Assembly: GCA_039621445.1 (NCBI GenBank)
Contig: CP154954.1
Location: forward strand, 77,138,073 to 77,202,072
Length of the DNA: 64,000 nt
Direction of reading: 5' to 3'
Source of the DNA: Euglena gracilis
Lineage: Eukaryota; Euglenida; Euglenophyceae; Euglenales
Shown: positions 50,098 through 61,625 of the stretch, in pieces
How positions within the stretch are numbered: the stretch's first letter is position 1
Layout: each line of letters begins with the position of its first letter
Notes under the pieces: model-generated
What the model saw: only the letters and a program-made list of their open reading frames with translations
Databases searched by the model: none
What the model was told of the DNA's origin: nothing
Translations under genes and position numbers: made by a program

Positions 50098-50245
50098 GTT
50101 TTCCTCCCTTCTTTTGATTTTCCAGATCTTATGAACGTTTCTCCAATTTTGAGCCCTATTTGATTTTCTGATCTATTAAGTTGATTTTTTAAGGATGTCA
50201 TTGCGACACAGAAGATGGACCGTCTTGCATCTGTTCTCCCCCCAG
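50098..50245 (+). other. GT-AG intron, or AAA/DnaJ intergenic gap
   Basis: The AAA exon ends ...HKFQ at phase 0 before GT. A textbook acceptor (pyrimidine-rich stretch, six C, then AG at 50244-50245) precedes ACA CAG CAG, which is in phase with the J domain. Used as an intron it fuses the two modules. Left unspliced, the AAA frame stops with TGA near 50161, and an ATG at 50195, directly behind TTTTTTAAG, opens the DnaJ frame. That AG could also serve as a trans-splice acceptor. Confidence 0.6.
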
Positions 50246-53200
50246 ACACAGCAGCGGCAACAGTTCGCCTTCGCTTATGCTGCCACAGACACCAACGCGG
50301 ATTATTACAAGGTTCTGGGCGTGGCCAAAAACGCAGATGAGAAGGAGGTCAGCCCCCATCCCAATTCAATTTGTGCAATTTGGTATTTCAATTTTATTTG
50401 TGGGGAGTTTCTTTTGATTTATTTGTGATTCATTTTTTTGTTCCTTGTCCAAGGGAAAAATAAAATACTTGTATATTTCACACCTGCAGATCAAGAAGGC
50501 ATACCGAACCCTTGCCCGCAAGATGCACCCTGATGTGAACAAGGAGCCCGATGCAAATGAAAAGTTCAAGCTCATCAGTGAGGCTTATCAAGTGTGTTCA
50601 TGTGTGTGTATGTTTGTGTGTGTGTGTGTGTGTGTTTGCATGTTCCATCCATATTTTCATCAGGAAAGAATGTGTTTGCATTTTTTCGCATTTTATACAT
50701 TTGGTGCCATTTTTTTTGCGTGTTTTCTGGGCAATTTTTGCATTTTGTGATTTCTGTGCTTTTTCTCTCAGATATTGCACATTTTTTGCGCATTTTTTTG
50801 TACATTTTTTACACCTTTTTTTGCGCATTTTTGCACATTTTTTTGAGGCCGGGGTTTTGAGAGGGGATGGGGGGTTTGGGCTGTTGTCCCTCCCTGGGTC
50901 AGCCCAACAGGGCCAGAGGCTGGGTTTTCCGAAGAAAAAAAAATTGAGGGTTTTGGGTCAATTTTGGGTGTTTTTTTTGGGTGAGGGGGTGACCCCCCGG
51001 CCATACAGGATCCATGCAACCCGAGCGCGGTGGGTCGGGGGGTCGACCACCCCCATCTTGGTGGTAGGAGGTCATTTTTTTCGGCTCCTTCAGTGCCGAA
51101 GGAATTTTCTTTGAGCAGGTGCCATGGTGGGGGGGGGTCGACCCCACTGCCCCTGGGAGGGTTGTGGGGGGTGGTTTCCCCTCCCTCCAAAAAGTGGGTG
51201 GATGGGTTTGGGCCAGGCAAAAAAGTGCCCACCCCCTTCTGTCGGGGGTCCTTGTGCCAATGGCTGTGTTGCTCTTGATGACATGACTCAGTCGGCCTGG
51301 GAAAGAGGATTTTTTATGTTTGTTTTTTTTTCCATGTTTCTGCAGCGGAATTTTTTTTGATAAACCTTTGATAAACGGGTTTTTTTGCACAGGAGTGTTG
51401 CCTGTCACAGGTGCTGTCTGATGACCAGAAACGGGCCATCTATGACCAATACGGCGTGGAAGGACTCAAAGGAGGCGCTGGTGGCATGGGTGGCTTCGAG
51501 GGCTTCACCAATCCATACGACCTTTTCGATATGCTATCCAGGCTTTTTTTGAAAAAAGTGCATGTCTGCCTCATCTGCCTGCTATCATCTACAAAAGTTT
51601 TTTCAATGTATTATGTTTTTCATCACATGTCATTCGCCATGAAAATCTCGGAGGTTCTCTCCATCATTTTTGTGCAGATTGCCCAGCACATTCCGCAAGG
51701 ATCATTTTTGTCTGCTGTTTTTCCTGACGCGTACGGTTTACAGAACAAAGGTTTCAAAGAAGTAGCTGCGAAGGGCGTCAAATTTATTTTTTGAGCTTAC
51801 AAAGTCCAGGCTTCTTTTTAGGGAAAGTGTCCCCCCCGGGGGGTCAAAATTTCCCCACCCCATAACACCCTGCCTGCCCATGACACCCCCCCCGCGGGGC
51901 CCCCTGGGGGAGGTCGGGTTTTGGGGTGAGTAGCATGGATTCCTTAACATCTGTGGGACCCCTCCCCCTGGAGGGGTGGGTGGGTGTGGGGCGGGCCAGT
52001 CAATTGCTTCAGCACTGGCCGACCCCCCCCCCCAAGGGTGGCTGCCTGGTTTTTTCAGAGTGATTGACTGGTTTTGGGCCCAAACCCCCTCCTCCCCCCC
52101 CCGGGGGGGGGTCGGCCAGGGATGGGCAAAAGTGGCTTGAGTGACCCCGGCACCAAATGCGCCGGGAGATTTTTTTTTGCCTAAAATGGCCTAAAGTGGC
52201 TGGTTTTCCTGAGTGGCCGACCCCCCCGGGGGGGGGGTAGTGAGTGACTGACTGGTTTCCCGAAAAAAGTGACTGAGTCCCCCCGGCCCCCCCGGGGTCA
52301 GTAAAAAATTTTATGGGGGGTGCGCCATGGGTCAAGGTTTTTGTCCGGCCAAAGGCTGGGCCGGAAAAAATTTTCACCGTTTTCGGCAATTCTGGCTGGA
52401 TTTTGGGTGGGCAGGTGGGTGGGTGGTTGACCCCTGAGGGTTGTGGGGGGGGGGTATCAAAAAAGTGGGTGGGGTGGGTTTGGGCCCGGGAAAAAGCGCC
52501 CCCTGGACGGGTCACTAAGTGAATCTATCGTGGGCAATGCTGTAATACACCCCCTGGCGCCTTCGCGCCAGGGCCCCGAAAGCAATTTTTATTTTTTTTC
52601 AAGGGAAATTTGCCTAAATAAGCACCGGGGTCCAACCCCCCCCCCCCCCCGGGGGTGCCTGCTATGGGCAGGCACCCCACAGCACAAGACACCCCCTACC
52701 CCGGGGTTGGTAAAAAGAAGCCCTCCGAAATCAGTCAGCGCTCCGTCCGACAGCAGCGGCGCCCACAAGACAAAAAAAGCCTGCCAGGGATGAATGGCAT
52801 GGGGGGCGGGATGGGGATGGGGGGGATGGGCGGCGGCGGCGGCCGGCAGGCCCGCGGGCAGGACTTGGTGCTGAACATGAAGCTGGAGTTCAAGGAGGCC
52901 GTGCTGGGAACGAAGAGGGAGGTGCTGACTGTTCCACGCCCGACCTCAGTGGCGTTCAGGGGATCGTCGAGAGTTCAAAGGTTCAAAATATACTCCCGAA
53001 AGCATTTTATTTGGTTTATTTTGCATTTACATTTACAGTTGGCTGGGAACCAAAGTTCCAAATATACTTTCTGGTGGCATTTTTTTCAAATGGTGCCACA
53101 AGAAACCTGGATTCTGTGAATATATTTGTCCCCCCCCCCAAGAAACCGAAACGAACCTCCGCTTTAATTTGATTTCTTTACCGCGTTTTGATGGAAGGCA

Positions 53201-56200
53201 GGTGTTTGGGTTTCGGGTGGGGGGGTGTCCCCCACTCAGGGCTGTACGGGAATCCCTGCAACCCCATGGTTGGGGGGTCCCCCCAATGTTTGTGCAGAAA
53301 ATCAGAATCTCAGGGCCTAAATCGTTTCTGTTTTCCAATACAGCTTGCGGTAGTTTTTTTTTTTTAGCTTTGCTGAAATTCCATTCAATTTCCGCAAAAT
53401 TCCAGCCGGGATCCCCCCCCCCCCCCACGCAAAACACTTCCAAAATAGAGCCCATGGTTGGGGGGTCTGACCCAGGGTTCGATATAAGGAGGGCGTACAT
53501 GGTTTAGGTGGGGGGTGTCCCCCCCCCCCCCTCCTGGCCCGCAAGGGGGGGGGCCGGACCACCCCCCCCCCACCTGCAAGGGGGGTCCGGACCGACCCTC
53601 GGGGGGGTTCCCGGGACCCCCCCCCCCAAAAAGGGTCAATTTTTTCCTCTGGCGCTTTGCGCCGAAAATTTATTGCATTTTTGGCACATTTTTGCCCAAA
53701 AAGTGCCCAAAATGGCACTTTTGGTCGTTTTGGGGGGTCAAAAAATTTTCGGCCACCCTGACCGCACACCTGTTTAGGTGGGGGGGTGTCCCCCCCCACC
53801 CCCCCCCCCCCTCCTGGCCCCAAGGGGGGGGGGGTCCGGACCACCCCCCCCCTCCTCTCCTTATATCGAACCCTGGTCTGACCCTTCCCGTATTTCCGTC
53901 AAAGGTGCTGTGCCGGCCATGGTATTCTGCCGAGTCACCGGCGCACTGCTGTCTTTGCAGGTCAACATCTCCCGGATGGACACGTGCTCCGCGTGCAAGG
54001 GCAGTGGAGACAAGCCAGGGTCCCATGCAGGGATTTTTCTTGGATGTTTGGAATGGGTGGATACACCGTACTCCCTCCCCCGCCTGGGGGGGCTGCTCGG
54101 GGTTGTATTTGACTCCCCACCATTTTTGAGAAATTTCAGAAAAATCGATTTTTTGGCCCCAAAAAAGGGCCGAATTTTTGCACTCAACAGCGAGAAGTTC
54201 GGCGACCGAAAACTGGAGGTAGGAGAGGGGTCCCCAGGCATTATTTTTTTTTAAGGCGAGATTTCTCAAAAAATTTTAAGGCGTTTTCTAAGGTTTTTTA
54301 AGGTTTTTTAAGGCATTTTGAGGAATTTTAAATTTTTTTAAGGTTTTTTAAGGCATTTTTTTCCATTGCAATTGCTTTAAATTTCTGACCCTTTTCAGGA
54401 GATTTGCTTGCCTGTTGGCCTTAAATGGCCTAAAATGGCCTCAAATGGGGAAATTTTGGGGCTTGACCATAGGTGACCAAGGTTGACTGCTTGTTTTTTT
54501 TTGAAGTAAAAAAATGTTTTTTTAAAAAAGCATGTTTTTTTAAAAAAAATTATAAAAAACAAGTTTTTTATAAATAAATTTTTAAAAAAGAAAACAAGTT
54601 TTTTAAAAATATGTGTTTTTTCAAAAAAAACGCAACAAAAAAGTCTGGAAAATCTTAAAAAAACGTCACTTTTTGATGACAAAAAAATAACTTTAGAACT
54701 TTTCCCTCAAAAAATGGCCATTAAACTCCCTCAAACCCCCATTCTTTCACACCTTCCAAAAATCAATATTTTCTCAAAATTTTGAATTTGAGAGGTTTTT
54801 GAAGCAAAAGAAATGCCATTGAAAATCCAACAAATTTGACAGAGGAAAAGTGTCAGCAAAATTTGACTGTGCCAAAACTTGTTCCACCTTTTTTGACCTT
54901 CGTTATTTCCCCCCCCCCCCCTAAAACTACCAAATTTAACCCTGAAATCTTTGAGTTTTTTTTTGTCAAAATCAACATTTCTCAAAATTTCAATTTTGAG
55001 AGACTTTGGAAGCAAAAAAAATGCCACTGAAAATCCAAAAAATTTCCAAGGAAAAAAATGTTAGTAAAATTTGACTGCACCAAAATTTTGTCCATTTTTT
55101 TTGACCTGCATTTTTTGACCCCCTCCTAAAAACTAACAATTTTCATCCCTAAAATTTTGGTGATTTTTTTTGCTTGAAATGCTGTGGCAAGTGTGGGAAA
55201 CTGCTCCAGCGTAGTAAATTGTCCCAAATTGGGAGTTCTTTGTTGTTCATGCAACTTTTGCTGCAATTGCACTTTTAAGCAATTTGGGTTGACCCCTCTA
55301 AGAATGTCTTAAGTAATTCAAATCAAGAAAGATGTGGTTGCAAGTTTTGCTTATTCTGGCCGTGTGTCACAGCTTTTGGTGAACCGAGGCCAACCGAACT
55401 ATGCCAGAAACCTTGGCAAACAATCCGGTTTTCATATTGTTTATTCACAACCGCTTCTGCATTGACTGGCTTTATGCGGGGTTTCAGACATGCCATTATT
55501 TTGTTTGGTGCAAGAATAAAATTCCCAGGGAGAATTTTTAAGGTTTTTTAAGGTCGTCACGGGGAGAAAAAACTTCCCCGGGGTGCTTTTTTTAAGGTTT
55601 TTTAAGGTTTTTTAAGGTTTTTTAAGGTGCCTTAAAAAATAATAATGCCTGGGGGTCCCCCCACCCCCTCCCCCCCTCCTTCGAGATTCCCATACAAGCC
55701 TTGCTGTAGGGGATCGGTCTTAGTAGGTACCTGCCAGAGGCTGGGGTTTCCCCTGAGCTTGGCTTATTTTCGGTGCGAAGCGCCGAAAAAATCGTTTGAC
55801 CCCAAAGTTGTCCCTCAAAAAGTGGGTCCCTGGACCTCCCCACGGTCTTAAAAAAAATCCCTGGTCCCAGGCCACGACGTGCAAGGCATGCAAGGGGCGC
55901 CGGCAGGTCGTGACAGAGCCCAGGCCTCCACAGGCTGGGCGCCCAAAGCTGGATTACCTGCATTGCCATTGATACGTGGTGTTTTGATGTGTCCGGTGGC
56001 AGCTTGGGATGGGGCATCGACAGACAAGTCAGAGATGAATGGCGTCGGTCCCGCCTGGGAGAACTGCCACCAACAGGGTTGTACGGGAATCACCGAAAAG
56101 AGGGGGTGGGTGGGGATCCCCCATCCACCCCCCTCCGCCCCTCCCCCTATTTCTGGGCGCGGATTTTCGGAACAAATTTCTTTTGCAAATTACAATGGTA

Positions 56201-59200
56201 GGTGTCCACCATCGGCATCTCTTAAGGACCTGAGGGCGGGTCCAGCTGTGTGGAGGTATCGAAAAAGGTGTTATCCCCCCAGGTTTGTCTGGGGGGGGGG
56301 GGTGCTCTAACCAGCTGAAAATGGTTTCCGCCCCCCAAGAAAGCCTTGAAGGGTTTCCACCCAATGATTTTCTGCGCCTTGAGATTCCCACAATTTTTGT
56401 GCCACAAATGGTCATGAATAATAACCGACGGCTACGGACAACCAGGACAAATTATTCATGAGTTTTTTCTACCGTTTATCAACGTGTCCTCTCTGAAAAT
56501 GGGCTTTGAATTGAAGGATCAATTTCCTTCACAGTGTAAAACTAATGGGCGAGAGGATAATTGCTCTCCTCCTTGTCCTTTGATCTCTCCCACCATGTGG
56601 CTGATGTTTGTCAACCTACAGACTTACAGTGGAAGAACCAACCGATTAGACACCACCGCCGCCTGCGGGGAAAGAGGGGCTGGTTGAGGTATTATGATTG
56701 CGCCAATGAAATGAAAATGAAGTGGTCCAAGGTTGTGTCCCTCGTGGCATCGCAGACGCTCATACTGCCAGGCTGCTTTTGCGTGAGCTTGGAGTGAAAA
56801 AAGCCCTTGTGGGAGGGCTTCACTGGTGACACACACCCATAGGGCAAAGAGCGTTGGGGCCTGCACCCAACCCGAACCATGTTCGGAATCATGCAGGCCA
56901 TCCAAGAATGCCCCGACTGCAATGGCACTGGGAAATCAGCACCCCCGTGCCCGGATTGCAATGGTGCCCAGTGCCCCCCTTCGTTGGACTTCAGCGCTCC
57001 CGTTGGGAACGCTGCCCATTTCTTTCATGCCATTTGGCTAGGGCATACACAATGCTTGGAGAATCAAAAATAACACGGTTTTCCAAGACTTTTATTTTTT
57101 ACGAAATCCAAACAATTATCGTGAATGATAAGAAAATACAACAATATCCCTGGTCTCCATGATGTTCCACATCCACAATTATTCTACCAATATCAAACAA
57201 CCTGCTCAAATCAACGCTTGTAAAACAGCCAAAAATCTCATTTTTTTGAGTTTTCACCTCAAAAATTTGCTAAAAATTTCCAACCCAGCTGGGGTTGGGC
57301 TTTTTTTTGCCCGCTTTTGGGGTCCAGTCGGATCCAGCCTGGGTGTGTGTGGAACCCCTCTGGGATCCCCCCCCCACAGGCATAAGGGGTCCAGCCAGCA
57401 CCTGCCTGGACCCTAAGGTCCAAATAATAATAATTTGTCTGCTTTGGAAAAAATGGTTAATTTCTGGACATTGTCAGCTGTATGAAATCGCCTGCAATGT
57501 CTGATTTTTTTCAAAAAAAATGAATGATCAATGATTGGCAAATGAAGCCGGTTCGAAAAGTATTGTTATGTATTGAGAATTTGGGGTGGGGACAGTTTGC
57601 TGGTTGTGCAAAACGGCCTGGCCCGTGTCTTCTGTTCCCGCGGAAAGGGGTCCGCTGCTGCCCGACGGCCGCCAGCGGCGGGATAAGAAGATCAGCATCA
57701 ACATCCCCCCGGGGGTGGAGGCCGGGCAGAAGCTCCGCGTCCAGGGCGAGGGCAACGCCGGGCGCCGCGGCCAACCGCACGGCAGTCGGGTTGTGTTCTC
57801 ACCCCGGAAAAGCTGGGGGGTTTAGACCATACGGCTCTTTAAGGCTTTGCAGCGCCCCCCCCCCCCCCCCAGTGGGGGCTGCTGTAGTCAGCCCTGATTT
57901 TGGCCCAGCCCAGCCGCCAAAAAAATTTTCGGCGCAAAGCGCTGAAAATTTTTGAAAAAAGTGGTCAAAATGAGCATTTTTTGATTTTTAAGGAAAATCA
58001 GGGAATTTCTAAGAATTTTGTCCTGATTGCCGGCCCTTTGACCATCCACAAACCCTGAAATTTTCCCGGGCCGCGCCAGTTTCGAGGCCGGAGGGGTCCA
58101 CCCCCCCCCCCCCGTGTCGGGGCTTCGGCCTCCCCCCCCCTGTGCCTTCTTCCCGGGCGCAAGTGCTGCTTGGATTTTTGAAAATAAAGGATGTGATCCC
58201 CCCCCCCCCAGTGGTGAGCAAACAGACTGGCCCAAAGACCCCCCAATCGCCACTGGGGGTCGAGCCACGCCCAGCCAACACGAAGATCGCAACCCGCCAG
58301 AGACCTGTACGCCGTGCTGGAGATTACGAACGACCCGGAACTGACCCGCGTGGGGCAGACCATCGCTTCCAACGTGTCCGTGCCGTACACCGATGCCATC
58401 CTGGGAACCGAGGTGTCTCCGAGCTGCAGCCGAAACCTTCCGGGATTGGGGATTTGATGCGCGCAATTTGTTCGCAGTTTCCACAGTGTTTTCCCCCTTT
58501 CCTCCCCCTCAGTCTGCATCGACTTGAAATGGAAGGTAAAATAAGTTGTGACCGTTCCTTGAATGTTTCACAAGGGAACCCAGGTTCTTTTTTTGTTGTT
58601 TTTTTTGTTGCAATTTTGCCAAGTTCAACCAATTTTTGCAAATTGTGGCAAATGGGCGAATGTTTTGATTTCTGTATTCCGACAAAGAGCAATTCTTCAT
58701 TCTTTTTTTTTTGTTTATGAACAATGGACAACAAACAATTTGTTGTTTATTTTTTGTTATTTTGGGATTTTTTTTCACCAACAAATGCCATATCTGGGGT
58801 TTAATCGGAGCTGGCTGGCTGGACCCCACCCCAGCACTTTTCCCAGCCAGTGTTTCCCAAGCTGGGTTGCAGACTCCCCTGGGTGAGGGGGGTCCCTGTA
58901 ATAAAGTTGGGCCAGCCCAGTAGCATACCTTTGCTTAAAATGTGTCTGACCCCCCCCCTCCCGGGCGACTGATTGTTTTTTTCGGAGTGACTGATTTGTT
59001 TTGGGTTCCAGACCCCCTGGCACCCCAGCGCCAAAGGCTCCAAAAACATTTTTTTGGGATTTTTTTTTTGCCAAACTCCATTGACTTTGAGCCATTTTTT
59101 GGCCCGAGTAGCCAAAGTGACCAACCCCCCACCCAGGGGGTTGGAAGTGGGTGACTGGTTTTTGAAGTGATTGGCTGGTTTTTTGAAAGTGGAAAGTGAC

Positions 59201-61509
59201 CCCCTCCCCTCCCCCCCCCCAGGGGGGTCGGTAAGCAATGGTATACCAGCAAAAGGACCAAAACTCTTTGCAAAGCACCAATTTTTTTTGTAAAAAAGGG
59301 GTCAAAAATGGCCAAAAAATGGTATTTTTGGGTGGTGTTTGGTTTTTCACCTCCAGATTTTGGCTGAGAGATACCAACCGGGGGGGGGCAGCCAGCTCCC
59401 CCCCCCCAGACCCACCCCAGGTGGGTCCAGCCACCACCTTTTTTCCAACCGGCCTCTTCGACCCCCCAGGGGTCCTTCAGAAAACCCCTGTTCCATATTT
59501 TAAGAATCAGCGTGTTCCCATAAGAAAGTACGAATGACAGTTCAAAACACATTTTTATGTTGCAAAATGAAAAAAAAATGAATAGAGGAGGAGAAAATTT
59601 TCTTTTTTTTCTTTTACTGAACTGCAGGTTCAAGTGAGGACCGTCGATGGGCAAGTCACGACCAAGATCCCACCTGGTACCCAGCCTGGGACGAAGTTGA
59701 GGTTTGCGTGCAAATGTTCGCTTCCCTCCCCTTCTGCCTGCCCATTCCACCTCCAAGGGAGTGCAGTTTTTCTCAAAGAATCCTGAGTGTGGAACTCTGC
59801 ATTCTGTTACACATTATTTTGCATTTTCACCCTCAGGGGAGGGAGGGTTCAATATAAGGAGGAAGGAAAAATTTGATTTTTTGGGGGGTCTTGGGGACCC
59901 CCCCCCCAGTTGGTCCGGTTGGTCCAGACCCCCTTGGCAGGTGGTGGGGGTCCGGACCCCCCCCCCCGGTCCAGGAGAGGGGGACACCCCCCACCTCAAC
60001 CCTTTGCTTTGTGCCATTTTTTTTTGCCTTTTTGACAAATTTTACCCAAAAAGTGCCCAAAATGGCACTTCTGGTCGTTTTGGGGGGTCAAAAATTTTCG
60101 GCCTGGTGCTTCATGCTGGGCCCAAAATCAGTCACGCCGGACTGCGCCACTGTTTAAGCGGGAGGGGGACTGGAGGGGAGTCCGACCCACCCCCAACTTG
60201 CCCTTTCATTGAACCCTGGGGGGTGTTTAAAAATCTTTATACAGCACAATTTCTTCGCCATCCATGTGTACGTCTTTCATTGTGTTCTCACAGGTTGGCC
60301 AAGAAGGGCGTGCCATCGCTTGGAAACATTAACAATCGTGGTGATTGGGCTTTGGTGCATGTCCTTCTCATTTGTTACAGGAGAAGCAGAGGGGGATATG
60401 CATGTTGCATAATTTGAATTTTTTGCATAATCAAAAATCTTGAAAAATTTCACTTTTTTGTATATTTGTATTGTTTTGCATGATGTTTTTGTGAAATTTT
60501 TGTGAAAAATCTTTTTTTTTTTGCATATTTCGCTTTTCCGCTTTTGTTCGGGCATTTGCACAGGCAAATTGCTCCACTAGCAGATCAGTGGAGGTTGCAT
60601 ATTTCACATTTTTCAACCAATTTCATATAAGTAGTAGTTCATAAAAATGAAATATAAGTGGATGCAACCAGGTGAACCAATCATATCGTTTCACAAGTTT
60701 GCACTACATTTTCTTTTAGTCGTTTTTGGAGCAGGTGATATTTTTCCAAGTCCTCTCAAGTGGAAAAGTGTACAGCCCATGGGGAGCTCCTTAAGGAATC
60801 TATACACAACTTGCATTTTTGCAATTTTTTGCATTTTTTGCATTGCAGCCTTGTTGAATATTCCCCCCCTGGGAAAAGCTGTTTTTGGTGACCAGTCACT
60901 CAGTTGCATTTGTTTTTTGTTGCTTCCAAAGTTGAAACACAAAAAAAAAACAACACAAAATATTGGTAAATGCATTTTACCTTTTTAATGTCCCAAGACG
61001 GAATTGCACACATGTCAGATTTTTTTTTTTAGATACTTGTTTCAGGGTTCAGGTCCAAGTTTTTGAATGACTGGTGATACATCGGTCTTTTGTGTGTGGA
61101 GCTTCACCATTTCCAGGGTGAAATTCCAGGGTATTTTGGCCCTATGGTATTGCCTCTTTTGGTATTTTTGGCCCTACTGGACATGGTGCTGAGTTTTGAT
61201 TACCCCCAATTTGACCCCCATGAAATGAGAATTTGCTCAACATTGAACAAAAATGCCGGTCCTGTCCACTGCATTTCCTGTGTGTCAACCGACAGTGCTA
61301 GAGGTGCTTTAAAGGCCCTTTGCTTTTTGAATCCATGCAGCACCTTACGGTGCATGGTGAAGTCGAAAGGAGTGGATATTCCAGGGCAACCAAAATTTGG
61401 GGTTTTCAAAGAAACATTCCATATGCTTAATTGCTCATGGGTGGGTCTGGGGCAGACCCCCCCACCGGGGGGTCCTGGGCCAGAAGCAGGTTTTGGCGGA
61501 AGTCGCCAG

Positions 61510-61552
<43 letters not shown>

Positions 61553-61570
61553 AAAAAAAAAATAAAAAAA

Positions 61571-61625
<55 letters not shown>

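Noticed and set aside
51539-52783. Calling the third DnaJ intron an introner with target duplication
   Set aside because: The inverted ends are perfect but the flanking 8-mers (ATGCTATC and CCAGGGAT) do not match, so insertion cannot be shown here.
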